A stretch of DNA of 64,000 nucleotides from contig ONLY01000003.1 in NCBI GenBank assembly GCA_900318775.1, positions 204,188 through 268,187 of the forward strand, in the 5' to 3' direction. This document shows positions 8,050 to 16,269 of the stretch, piece after piece. Source of the stretch: an uncultured Prevotellaceae bacterium (GTDB lineage Bacteria > Bacteroidota > Bacteroidia > Bacteroidales > Bacteroidaceae). Every line of letters starts with the position of its first letter. Within the stretch, counting starts at the first letter, position 1. Below the pieces are notes generated by a model. It did not search any database. It was not told where the DNA came from and was given only the letters and a program-made list of their open reading frames with translations. The translations under genes were made by a program, and so were the position numbers.

Positions 8050-10904
8050 TTCTTCAGCACGATGTTGATCATCTTGCCTGGCACCACGATGACTTTTGCC
8101 ACGGTGAAGCCTTCCATCCACTTTGCAGATTGTGGATTGGCAAGAGCTGTTTTCTCAGCATCCTCTTTTGTCACGTCGGCAGGGAATTCCAACTGGAAGC
8201 GTGCCTTACCGTTGAAGGCCACCATCATCTTCACAGAGTCCTCCTTCAGGTAGTCCTCGTTGAAGGCTGGCCAAGGAGCGTCGCATACGGTGGTGTTCTT
8301 GCCCAGCAGGTGCCAGAGTTCTTCGGCAAGGTGAGGACAGAATGGAGCCAGCAGGATGGTGAGTGCTTCCTTCACCTCACGGCTGGTGCTCTTGAGCTTG
8401 GTGAGTTCGTTGAGGCACACCATGAAGGCGGCGATAGATGTATTGTAAGAGAACACCTCGATGTCTGCTGTCACTTTCTTGATGAGGGTGTGCAGTGCTT
8501 TGAGTTCCTCTTTCGATGCCGCGCCGTCTGTAGCGTTGATTGTGCCGTCCTCGTTGGTCATGAATTTCCACAACTTCTTCAGGAAGCGGTGGCAACCGTC
8601 AATGCCGTTGGTGTCCCAAGGCTTGCTCTGCTCCACAGGACCGAGGAACATTTCGTAGAGACGCAAGGTGTCAGCGCCAAACTTCTCCACAATCATGTCG
8701 GGGTTCACCACGTTGAACATAGACTTAGACATCTTCTCCACAGCCCATCCGCATACGTACTTGCCCTCGTCGTTGAGAACAAACTCAGCGTTGTTGTACT
8801 CTGGACGCCAAGCCTTGAAGGCCTCCACATCTAGCACGTCGGCGCTCACGATGTTCACGTCCACGTGGATAGGAGTGACGTCATACTGGTCTTTCTTCTC
8901 CAGCGTCACAAACGTGTTCGTGTCCTTGATGCGATAGACGAAGTTGCTTCGTCCCTGAATCATGCCCTGGTTGATGAGTTTCTGGAAGGGCTCTTCCTTG
9001 CAGGAAATGCCGAGGTCGAAAAGGAACTTGTTCCAGAAGCGGCTGTAAATCAAGTGGCCTGTAGCGTGCTCGCTGCCGCCTACGTAGAGGTCCACATTCT
9101 GCCAGTACTTGTCAGCTTCTTCGCTTACGAGTGCCTGGTTGTTGTGTGGGTCCATGTAGCGCAAGTAGTAGGCCGAACTGCCTGCAAAGCCAGGCATGGT
9201 ATAGAGTTCGATGGGGAACACAGTCTTGTTGTCAATCTTTGTGTTCTCCACAATCTTCTTGTTGGCCTCGTCCCAAGCCCATACGGTAGCGTTGCCCAGT
9301 GGGGGCTCGCCTGTCTCGGTAGGCAGGAACTTGTCCACTTCTGGCAGTTCGATAGGCAGGCACTCCTCTGGAATCATGGTTGGGATGCCGTTTTTGTAAT
9401 ATACGGGGAATGGCTCGCCCCAATAGCGCTGGCGAGAGAAGATGGCATCGCGCAGACGGTAGTTCACCTTTACGCGGCCAATGCCTGCTTCCTTCACATA
9501 CTTCTTTGTGGCAGCGATAGCCTCCTTCACCGTGAGTCCGTTGAGGCTGAAGTCGATGTATGGCTTCACATCCTTGCGTGGTGAGTTGGTCACAATGCCT
9601 TCCTTGGCGTCGTAGCTCTCCTCGCTCACGTCAGCCCCCTCGATGAGTGGGATGATAGGCAGGTTGAAGTGCTTCGCAAAGGCATAGTCGCGGCTGTCGT
9701 GAGCAGGCACAGCCATGATGGCGCCTGTTCCGTAGCCTGCCAGCACGTATTCTGAAATCCAGATAGGATTCTTTTCGCCTGTGAAAGGATTGATGGCATA
9801 TGAGCCAGAGAACACACCTGTCACCTTGTGGTCAATCATGCGCTCACGCTCTGTGCGGCCCTTCACATATTTGATATAGTCTTCTACAGCTGCTTTCTGC
9901 TCGGCTGTAGTCACTTTCTCCACCAGTTCGCTCTCTGGAGCCAGCACCATGAAGGTCACGCCGAACATGGTGTCGGCACGAGTGGTGAAGATGGTGAAGC
10001 TTTCGTCTGAGTCAGCAATCTTGAATTGCACTTCTGTGCCTTCTGAGCGTCCAATCCAGTTCTTCTGGGTCTCCTTGATGGAGTCGCTCCACTGGATGGT
10101 CTCCAGACCGTCGAGAAGTCGCTGAGCATAAGCGCTCACGCGCAGGCACCACTGGCGCATTTTCTTCTGCTCCACAGGGAAGCCGCCGCGCACACTCACG
10201 CCATCCACTACCTCGTCATTCGCCAGCACTGTGCCCAGTCCTGCACACCAGTTCACCATCGTCTCGCCCATGAAGGCAATGCGGTAGTTCATCAGCACGT
10301 CGCTCTTCTTTTTCTCGTCCCAAGAGTTCCACTCCTCGGCAGTGAAGTGCAGTTCTTCCGTGCAGGCCACCTGCACCGTGCCGCCATCGTCGCTCAGCGT
10401 TCCCTTGGTCTCGAAACGCTGGATGAGCTTCTCGATAGGCAAAGCCTTCTGCTCTTTCAGGCAGAAGAACGAGTTGAACATCTTCTGGAAAGCCCACTGT
10501 GTCCAATGGTAATACTCAGGAGCACAAGTGCGCACCTCTCTGTCCCAGTCGAAGCAGAAACCGATCTTGTCCAGCTGCTCGCGGTAGCGGTCAATGTTCT
10601 GGAAGGTTGTCTTCTCAGGGTGCTGACCTGTCTGGATAGCGTATTGCTCGGCTGGCAGGCCGTAAGCGTCATAGCCCATAGGGTTCAGCACATTGAAGCC
10701 CTGCAGACGCTTGTAGCGTGCGTAGATGTCGCTGGCGATATAGCCCAATGGGTGTCCCACGTGCAGACCTGCTCCGCTTGGGTAAGGGAACATGTTCAGC
10801 ACATAAAACTTTGGCTTGTTCTTGTCCTCGACAACCTTGTAGGTCTGCTCCTCTACCCACTTCTGCTGCCACTTCTTTTCGATGTCTCTAAAGTTGTATT
10901 CCAT
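8046..10904 (-). CDS. leuS: Leucyl-tRNA synthetase
   Basis: A full-length 952-residue class Ia synthetase that charges tRNA-Leu. The HIGH signature is HVGH in [15 protein letters not shown] (about residue 48), the CP1 editing domain contains [12 protein letters not shown] and [19 protein letters not shown], and the second signature KMSKS occurs near residue 722. An anticodon-binding helical domain and the short C-terminal domain follow. An additional segment around residues 165-195 is the zinc-like insert region. It carries its own consensus promoter (10963-10994) and overlaps the start of the YitT gene by four bases, so YitT is expressed from the leuS promoter. Confidence 0.98.
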   Translation of the reverse strand: MEYNFRDIEKKWQQKWVEEQTYKVVEDKNKPKFYVLNMFPYPSGAGLHVGHPLGYIASDIYARYKRLQGFNVLNPMGYDAYGLPAEQYAIQTGQHPEKTTFQNIDRYREQLDKIGFCFDWDREVRTCAPEYYHWTQWAFQKMFNSFFCLKEQKALPIEKLIQRFETKGTLSDDGGTVQVACTEELHFTAEEWNSWDEKKKSDVLMNYRIAFMGETMVNWCAGLGTVLANDEVVDGVSVRGGFPVEQKKMRQWCLRVSAYAQRLLDGLETIQWSDSIKETQKNWIGRSEGTEVQFKIADSDESFTIFTTRADTMFGVTFMVLAPESELVEKVTTAEQKAAVEDYIKYVKGRTERERMIDHKVTGVFSGSYAINPFTGEKNPIWISEYVLAGYGTGAIMAVPAHDSRDYAFAKHFNLPIIPLIEGADVSEESYDAKEGIVTNSPRKDVKPYIDFSLNGLTVKEAIAATKKYVKEAGIGRVKVNYRLRDAIFSRQRYWGEPFPVYYKNGIPTMIPEECLPIELPEVDKFLPTETGEPPLGNATVWAWDEANKKIVENTKIDNKTVFPIELYTMPGFAGSSAYYLRYMDPHNNQALVSEEADKYWQNVDLYVGGSEHATGHLIYSRFWNKFLFDLGISCKEEPFQKLINQGMIQGRSNFVYRIKDTNTFVTLEKKDQYDVTPIHVDVNIVSADVLDVEAFKAWRPEYNNAEFVLNDEGKYVCGWAVEKMSKSMFNVVNPDMIVEKFGADTLRLYEMFLGPVEQSKPWDTNGIDGCHRFLKKLWKFMTNEDGTINATDGAASKEELKALHTLIKKVTADIEVFSYNTSIAAFMVCLNELTKLKSTSREVKEALTILLAPFCPHLAEELWHLLGKNTTVCDAPWPAFNEDYLKEDSVKMMVAFNGKARFQLEFPADVTKEDAEKTALANPQSAKWMEGFTVAKVIVVPGKMINIVLKK

Positions 10905-10962
10905 TGTTGTTCTGTAAAAGAAAGTTCTTGGGAAGCTTACTCCCCATTATGCGATTTGGATG

Positions 10963-10994
10963 CAAAGGTACATCTTTTTTCTATTACGACCAAA
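10963..10994 (-). promoter_or_regulatory. Promoter of leuS-yitT
   Basis: On the minus strand TTTG (10994-10991), exactly 20 bases, TACCTTTG (10970-10963). The leuS start is 59 bases after the -7 box. Confidence 0.85.
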
Positions 10995-11118
10995 TCTACT
11001 TCCTTTCACTTTCTACATCCCGCCTCATTGATAACCCATTATGCCTGAGGACACTATTCTCCATGCCTTCATGGGGCACGCCCTAAGCGGCATTCTTCAC
11101 GCCGTCAAGGCTGCTTTT

Positions 11119-11267
11119 TGCGCTCCTTCGGGGGAACATTTGCGCTCCTTCGAGGGAACATTTGTGACACCCTCGAGGTAATACTTGTAACACACCCTAT
11201 GTAACACTTGCAACACACCGTATGTTACACCTGTAACACACCGTATGTTACACTTGTAACACAATCG
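11119..11267. repeat. Degenerate 22-23 bp tandem repeats with dyads, leuS-GH43 gap
   Basis: Within the 527-base gap between leuS and the GH43 gene, units begin at 11119, 11141, 11163 (22 bp each) and 11185, 11208, 11231 (23 bp each), with a partial copy at 11254. The first two differ at one base (TGCGCTCCTTCG..). The last three are nearly identical and each holds the dyad TGTAACA-7-TGTTACA or a close variant. Unit 11163 is intermediate in sequence. The period is not a multiple of three and the stretch is not coding. The rest of the gap holds the leuS promoter and two copies of CATTTGTGGCGC at 11293 and 11377, the second overlapping a TACATTTG -7 box (11375-11382) for the GH43 gene. Confidence 0.85.
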
Positions 11268-11374
11268 CTGCGAAGAAGTGTTACAAATGGGGCATTTGTG
11301 GCGCAGACAGGCGCTTCGTTACATAATCGAAAGGAAGTGTTTCGTTGCTGTAAGGCAAAATGAGGCAGATGCTG

Positions 11375-11382
11375 TACATTTG
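11375..11382 (+). promoter_or_regulatory. Putative -7 box of the GH43 enzyme cluster
   Basis: TACATTTG, 50 bases before the chosen ATG at 11432. No good -33 element; expression may depend on an activator such as the nearby hybrid regulator. Confidence 0.5.
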
Positions 11383-11431
11383 TGGCGCGAACAGGATACG
11401 CAATCATAAGAACAATCAACTTAACCGTAAA

Positions 11432-13939
11432 ATGAAGAGAAGATTACCTATTTTACTAGCCATAGCGTTGTGCTGGTATTCAGAGAGTGCGATGGCTCAA
11501 ACGCAGAGTTACAGGATGGTGTGGAGCGCCGACAAGGGGAATGGTACGTATGTGAACCCTGTCATCAATGGCGACTTCCCCGATATTGATGTGGTCAGAA
11601 AGGGTGACACCTACTACATGGTGAGCACCACGATGTACCACTTTCCCGGAGCAACCATCTTGAAGTCGAAAGACCTTGTCAACTGGGAGTATTGTGCCAA
11701 CCCCTTGAAACAGATTCTTGACAACGATGCCTACAGCCTGATGAACGGCAAGCATCACTATTCGCAGGGCATGTGGGCCTCGTCACTCACATACCATGAT
11801 GGAAAGTTCTATCTTTACTTCCCTTGCTCCACGTGGTCGGAGGACTCGCAGAGCATCCTTCTCACAGCAGAAGACCCCGAGGGCGACTGGAAGGTGACCC
11901 GGCTGCCTGAGGCCTATCATGACCCAGGATGGCTCTTCGATGATGGCGAGAATGGTGACGGCTACCTGTATGTGGCATGCGGCATCAACGACATCTATGT
12001 GAACAAGTTTAACGCTAAGACTCTGCAGAAGATTTCTAGCGCAAAGGCCATCAGCGTGCAGGGAGGATGTGAAGGCAGCCACATGTACCATATTGGCGAA
12101 TACTACTACATTTACGCTACTTACAACACGGAGGCTTCGCAGACCATCTTCCGCTCCAAGAACCCTATGGGGCCTTATGAAGAATGCAGCCAGCGCCTCT
12201 TCCGCTATAACCGCATCCACCAGGGAGCGCTGATTGAGACCCAGACAGGCGAGTGGTGGACGCTGATTTTCAGAGATGCCGGAGCCATCGGGCGCATTCC
12301 GTATCTGGAGCCGGTGAAGTGGGAGAACGGCTGGCCCATCATCGGCAACAACGGTGTGGACGTGTCGAAAAATGGAGCCACCTACAAGAAGCCTGATGTA
12401 GGCGCTACCTACGAAAAGACTTATCTGCCCACCAACGATGCCTTCACCGACACGAAACTGGGCATGCAGTGGGAGTGGAACCACAATCCCGTCCAGTCAG
12501 CATGGTCGCTCACCGAGCGTCGAGGATGGCTGCGACTGCACACTGCCAATGTGGCCAGCGAACTCCATTGGGCACGCAACTCGCTCTCACAGCGCATCTT
12601 GGGCTATTCACCCAACGACACGCCTGCCAATCAGTACAGACCCTCTTACGGCACCGTGAAGCTCGACCTCTCCGGCATGCAGGAAGGCGATGTGGCCGGT
12701 CTGGCTGTGTTCCAAAACCCCTATTCCTTCATCGGCGTGAAAATGGTGAACGGGCAAAAAGTGCTCTATGCCGAGCGTTGTACCTTCAACAGCCAAAAAC
12801 TGAAGAAAGAGGAGACGAAGACAGGTCCCGCACTTACCTCAGACGTGATTTATCTGCGGGCTACAGTCAATCTGGGCACTAACACATGCCAATACTCCTA
12901 CAGCTACAACAACTCCTCATGGACGAAATGGGGCGTGACCATGAATATGGGCTACACGCTCGACTACTTTGTGGGTCAGCGCTTCTACCTCTTCAATTAT
13001 GCCACCAAGCACTTGGGCGGCTATGTGGACATCGACTGGTTCTCCACAGAGACGAAGTTCTCAGAGGAAACGTTCGGCATTGTTGACCCCAACACGCTGC
13101 TGACCGACGAGGAGAAGACGATGACTGCCTTGAATATCCCTGAAGCATTCCAGAGCTTGAGTGTGAATGCCGGAAGTGTGACACCGCTGGAGGTGATGTG
13201 CACACTGCAGACGGGAGATGAAGAGAATGTGGCCAGCCGCTGTGAATACAAGATTGACAGGAGCGATATCGCTATCGTGAAGGCAGGGCGTCTCATCGGA
13301 CTGAAGGACGGAACAACAGGCATTACGGCAACTTATACTGACCTGATGGGCAACACGAAGCAAGTGAAATTTCAGGTTGCTGTAGCCACCTTCCCTTTGA
13401 AAGGTGGAGGCTTCAATCCTTCTCTTGTGGGTAATGGAACCTATATGGAACGAGTATATTCATTCACGGCTGCAGCCAACGGGCTAGGTGGCTGGCGCTT
13501 CCCTGCAGGTGTGGACATCTCGGACTACAAGTACCTTGTTGTTCGCCTCCTGAAGACATCAACTGCATCGCCTTCATTCCGCTTCTATGATGAGGACAAC
13601 ACAAAGGCTACACCTTATATTTATGAGATAGGTAAGGACAAGGAGGCTGTTATTGACCTGCATAACATGAAGAACGCGGAAGGCCGCGCTATCGACCCCA
13701 GTACCATCTATCTGGCAGGCTTCAGCACAAACGGAAGCCAAAGCATCTACATCAAAGAGGTCTTCCTCTCAAACGATGGCTCGACACCTGCCACAGGCAT
13801 CTCTTCTGTAGAGAACAATCCAGCAGAGGGCGCCTCGGTGCACTATGCCATTGATGGCAGCAAGGTGAATGCTGCCGAGCCTGGCATCCATGTAGTGCGT
13901 AAAGGCAAGACCGCCCGCAAGGTGTTGGTGCGCCATTAA
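11432..13939 (+). CDS. Secreted GH43 beta-xylosidase/arabinofuranosidase-type enzyme with C-terminal module
   Basis: An 835-residue protein. The ATG at 11432 gives a clean signal peptide (MKRRLPILLAIALCW, cleavage near AMAQ); a longer in-frame start would add 24 hydrophilic residues and fall just at the -7 box. Domains in order: GH43 propeller (about 30-310) with base Asp in GDFPDIDV, a second acidic residue in DPGWLFDD and the acid Glu in GGCEGSHMYHIG; a beta-sandwich like the C-terminal domain of GH43 xylosidases (about 325-540); a bacterial Ig-like segment (about 555-650); a roughly 130-residue module (654-787) shared with the next two genes; and a terminal tail ending VVRKGKTARKVLVRH. Most similar in layout to GH43 subfamily 12. 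Probable action on xylan or arabinoxylan oligosaccharides outside the cell. Confidence 0.88.
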   Translation: MKRRLPILLAIALCWYSESAMAQTQSYRMVWSADKGNGTYVNPVINGDFPDIDVVRKGDTYYMVSTTMYHFPGATILKSKDLVNWEYCANPLKQILDNDAYSLMNGKHHYSQGMWASSLTYHDGKFYLYFPCSTWSEDSQSILLTAEDPEGDWKVTRLPEAYHDPGWLFDDGENGDGYLYVACGINDIYVNKFNAKTLQKISSAKAISVQGGCEGSHMYHIGEYYYIYATYNTEASQTIFRSKNPMGPYEECSQRLFRYNRIHQGALIETQTGEWWTLIFRDAGAIGRIPYLEPVKWENGWPIIGNNGVDVSKNGATYKKPDVGATYEKTYLPTNDAFTDTKLGMQWEWNHNPVQSAWSLTERRGWLRLHTANVASELHWARNSLSQRILGYSPNDTPANQYRPSYGTVKLDLSGMQEGDVAGLAVFQNPYSFIGVKMVNGQKVLYAERCTFNSQKLKKEETKTGPALTSDVIYLRATVNLGTNTCQYSYSYNNSSWTKWGVTMNMGYTLDYFVGQRFYLFNYATKHLGGYVDIDWFSTETKFSEETFGIVDPNTLLTDEEKTMTALNIPEAFQSLSVNAGSVTPLEVMCTLQTGDEENVASRCEYKIDRSDIAIVKAGRLIGLKDGTTGITATYTDLMGNTKQVKFQVAVATFPLKGGGFNPSLVGNGTYMERVYSFTAAANGLGGWRFPAGVDISDYKYLVVRLLKTSTASPSFRFYDEDNTKATPYIYEIGKDKEAVIDLHNMKNAEGRAIDPSTIYLAGFSTNGSQSIYIKEVFLSNDGSTPATGISSVENNPAEGASVHYAIDGSKVNAAEPGIHVVRKGKTARKVLVRH

Positions 13940-14093
13940 GACCCCCCTCAGTTCTCCTGTTTAGGGCGGGGGAAATGGAAAAGAAGAATGAAGCGAACGA
14001 CTTAACTATCGTTCTGCGCGTAGCACTTAACTTCCTCAATACTTAGATGAAGAAGTCAATAGGGTTACATAATTGAAAACTTGTGTTTCGTGG

Positions 14094-14129
14094 GCAAAAG
14101 TACGGGTGAAGGAAAGCCCGTACTTTTGC
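14094..14129. repeat. 13-bp perfect inverted repeat with two facing -7 boxes
   Basis: GCAAAAGTACGGG (14094-14106) and its exact complement CCCGTACTTTTGC (14117-14129) flank a 10-base spacer. The right arm contains TACTTTTG (14121-14128), a -7 box for the GH5 gene starting at 14187; the left arm holds the same box on the other strand. No T run follows, so a terminator is less likely than an operator or an RNA hairpin. Confidence 0.75.
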
Positions 14130-14186
14130 ATACGGCAAATAAAAAACAGACTTGTTGCAAATAAAGAATCATTTAAACCAAACTAT

Positions 14187-16088
14187 ATGAGATTAAAAAC
14201 TACGCTTTTGGCCATTGTGGCAATGATGGCCTCGATGACATCCATGGCGCAGATAGTGGCTTATGGCAAACTGCAGCCCCTGCATGTGGATGGCAACCAG
14301 TTAAAAGACCCGTACGGCAACAAAGTGGTGTTGCACGGTGTGATGGACACTCCAAGCCCGTACTTCAACAGCTACCGCTGGGGCGGATCGGCTACTGACA
14401 ATAACTTGGCCAGCTGTGTCAACTACTTCAACAAGCTCTTCACAGCCATTACTGACCATGAGCAGGGTGCTTACTGCAACATCTTCCGCTTGCACCTTGA
14501 CCCTTGCTGGACAAACGGCAACAAGGGTGCATGGCCTATGGATGAGAGAGAGATTCCTTACAATGACAAGGGAGAGATTGACGGAGGTGAAGCGAACTTC
14601 GGCAGTTACACAGGTTCCAGACTGACCAAGTACATGAGATCCCTTTACTGGAAGATTGCACAGGCTGGACTGAAAAAAGGGCTTTACATCATCATGCGCC
14701 CGCCAGGCGTATGCCCTCGCAACATCTATGTAGGCGGCAGCTACCAAAAGTTCTTGCTGGACGTGTGGGACCGTGTGAGCCAGAACGACTCCGTGAAGAA
14801 GTACTGTGGTCAGGTGGGCATTGAGCTGGCCAACGAGCCGATTAATGTAAAGATGGCTGATGGCACAGATTCAGACCATGCGCTCCATGACTTCTTCCAG
14901 CCTATTGTAGATAAGATTCGTGCCAATGGCTTCAAGGGCATCATCTGGGTGCCTGGCACTGGTTATCAGTCTAACTACCGCAGCTATGCCAAGTATGGCA
15001 TCACGGGTGACAACATCGGCTATGCGGTGCACAACTATGCAGGCTGGTATGGTAATAGCGACAGCCACTGCGTTCCTTCTGAGGCAATTGCAGAGTTTGG
15101 CCGTTCTGTGCCGATTATCCGCACGAACCCTATCGTCATCACGGAGGTGGACTGGAGTCCTCAGAACTCTGACAATATCAAGAACTACAACGAGATGGGA
15201 CAGCCTGTCTATGGCAACTTTGGCACATGGGCTACTGCTTCTACTTCTAAGTGGGGCAAGGCATACAAGGCTATCCTTGACCACTTCGGCAATATTTCTA
15301 TGACGTTGACCGGTACGAGTGACTACATTGACATAGACGACTATGTGAAGGACAATAAGAGAAAAGTGACACCTGCTTTCAAGGTTAAGATGGAAGCACA
15401 AGGTCTTGACCCTTATGAGGCTTGTGGTGTGGCTTGCTTTGACTGGTATGAGAAATACTATCAGGTGGACTATCCTTCCACAGAGCGTTATCAGCCTGTG
15501 CAGGAGGTGCCTGAGAACCCCTTCGAACTGAGCGATGAATGGTTTAACCCAACTATTCTTCTGGAGGGTTCTGCCAGCCACAAATCATTGGTGAGCACAC
15601 TTACTTTGAAACAGGGTGGATGCTCTGGCTGGCGTTTCGAAGAAGAAGAAGGTGTGGACCTCTCCAAGTATAACTACCTGGTCATTAAATTGGCTAAAAA
15701 TGCAGTTAGGAACACTTTCTTCCGCATTTACGACACAGCGAATTATTGGGACGCGCCTTATAAGCTTAATATGGCTGGCAATAAGGTATTTGCGATTGAC
15801 TTGCACAACATGACGAATGAGGAAGGTCGCGCCATTGACCCCAGCCATATCCGTATTGCAGGCTTTAACTCGGGGGGCGCTGACCAGACACTCTATGTGT
15901 CAGAGGTTTACTTGAGCTACGATGGTGTGAACCCTGCCACAGCTATTGAGTCACCTGAGGCAGAACCTGAAATCGCTACCCTCAAGCACTATTCTCTTGA
16001 TGGTCGCCAAATCAGCACCAAGGAGCCTGGCATCCATATTATAAAGTACTCTACCGGACAGGTGAAGAAAGTATTTGTTAATAAATAA
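14187..16088 (+). CDS. Secreted GH5 family glycoside hydrolase with C-terminal module
   Basis: A 633-residue enzyme. The ATG at 14187 gives the signal peptide MRLKTTLLAIVAMMASMTSMAQ; an upstream in-frame ATG would precede the -7 box region. The catalytic (beta/alpha)8 domain covers about residues 25-435: LHGVMDTPSPYFN at the first strand, NIFRLHLDPCW, the acid/base E217 in ELANEPIN and the nucleophile E320 in IVITEVDW. GH5 members cut cellulose, xylan, mannan or related glucans; the subfamily cannot be fixed by eye. Residues about 443-595 hold the same module as in the flanking enzymes (GCSGWRFEEEEGVDLSKYNYLVIKL region), followed by a tail with HYSLDGRQ and IHIIKYSTGQVKKVFVNK. Second gene of the three-enzyme cluster. 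Confidence 0.88.
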   Translation: MRLKTTLLAIVAMMASMTSMAQIVAYGKLQPLHVDGNQLKDPYGNKVVLHGVMDTPSPYFNSYRWGGSATDNNLASCVNYFNKLFTAITDHEQGAYCNIFRLHLDPCWTNGNKGAWPMDEREIPYNDKGEIDGGEANFGSYTGSRLTKYMRSLYWKIAQAGLKKGLYIIMRPPGVCPRNIYVGGSYQKFLLDVWDRVSQNDSVKKYCGQVGIELANEPINVKMADGTDSDHALHDFFQPIVDKIRANGFKGIIWVPGTGYQSNYRSYAKYGITGDNIGYAVHNYAGWYGNSDSHCVPSEAIAEFGRSVPIIRTNPIVITEVDWSPQNSDNIKNYNEMGQPVYGNFGTWATASTSKWGKAYKAILDHFGNISMTLTGTSDYIDIDDYVKDNKRKVTPAFKVKMEAQGLDPYEACGVACFDWYEKYYQVDYPSTERYQPVQEVPENPFELSDEWFNPTILLEGSASHKSLVSTLTLKQGGCSGWRFEEEEGVDLSKYNYLVIKLAKNAVRNTFFRIYDTANYWDAPYKLNMAGNKVFAIDLHNMTNEEGRAIDPSHIRIAGFNSGGADQTLYVSEVYLSYDGVNPATAIESPEAEPEIATLKHYSLDGRQISTKEPGIHIIKYSTGQVKKVFVNK

Positions 16089-16095
16089 CTCTTTA

Positions 16096-16177
16096 ACCCG
16101 CTTGGGGTACAATGCTCTACTGTTGAGAGGCATAGAATAAAGCCATACCTACAGTAGAGCATTGTATGAAGGCGGGT
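16096..16177. repeat. 16-bp perfect inverted repeat between GH5 and esterase genes
   Basis: TACAATGCTCTACTGT (16108-16123) and its exact complement (16151-16166) enclose a 27-base loop; an outer pair ACCCGC/GCGGGT at 16096-16101 and 16172-16177 extends the structure. No T run follows. A smaller stem AAAGCC/GGCTTT (16195-16215) comes next, before the esterase gene start. It could be a processing or stabilising hairpin in a shared transcript. Confidence 0.75.
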
Positions 16178-16269
16178 GCATCGTGGGGAAAGTGAAAGCC
16201 AGCAACGCAGGCTTTACCCCGTTAAACATTATTTTTACTCCTAAAGCTTAATCTATTTTGTATCGAAAT

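Noticed and set aside
11119..11267. Possible CRISPR array
   Set aside because: Units are adjacent with no spacers of constant length, and no cas gene is nearby.
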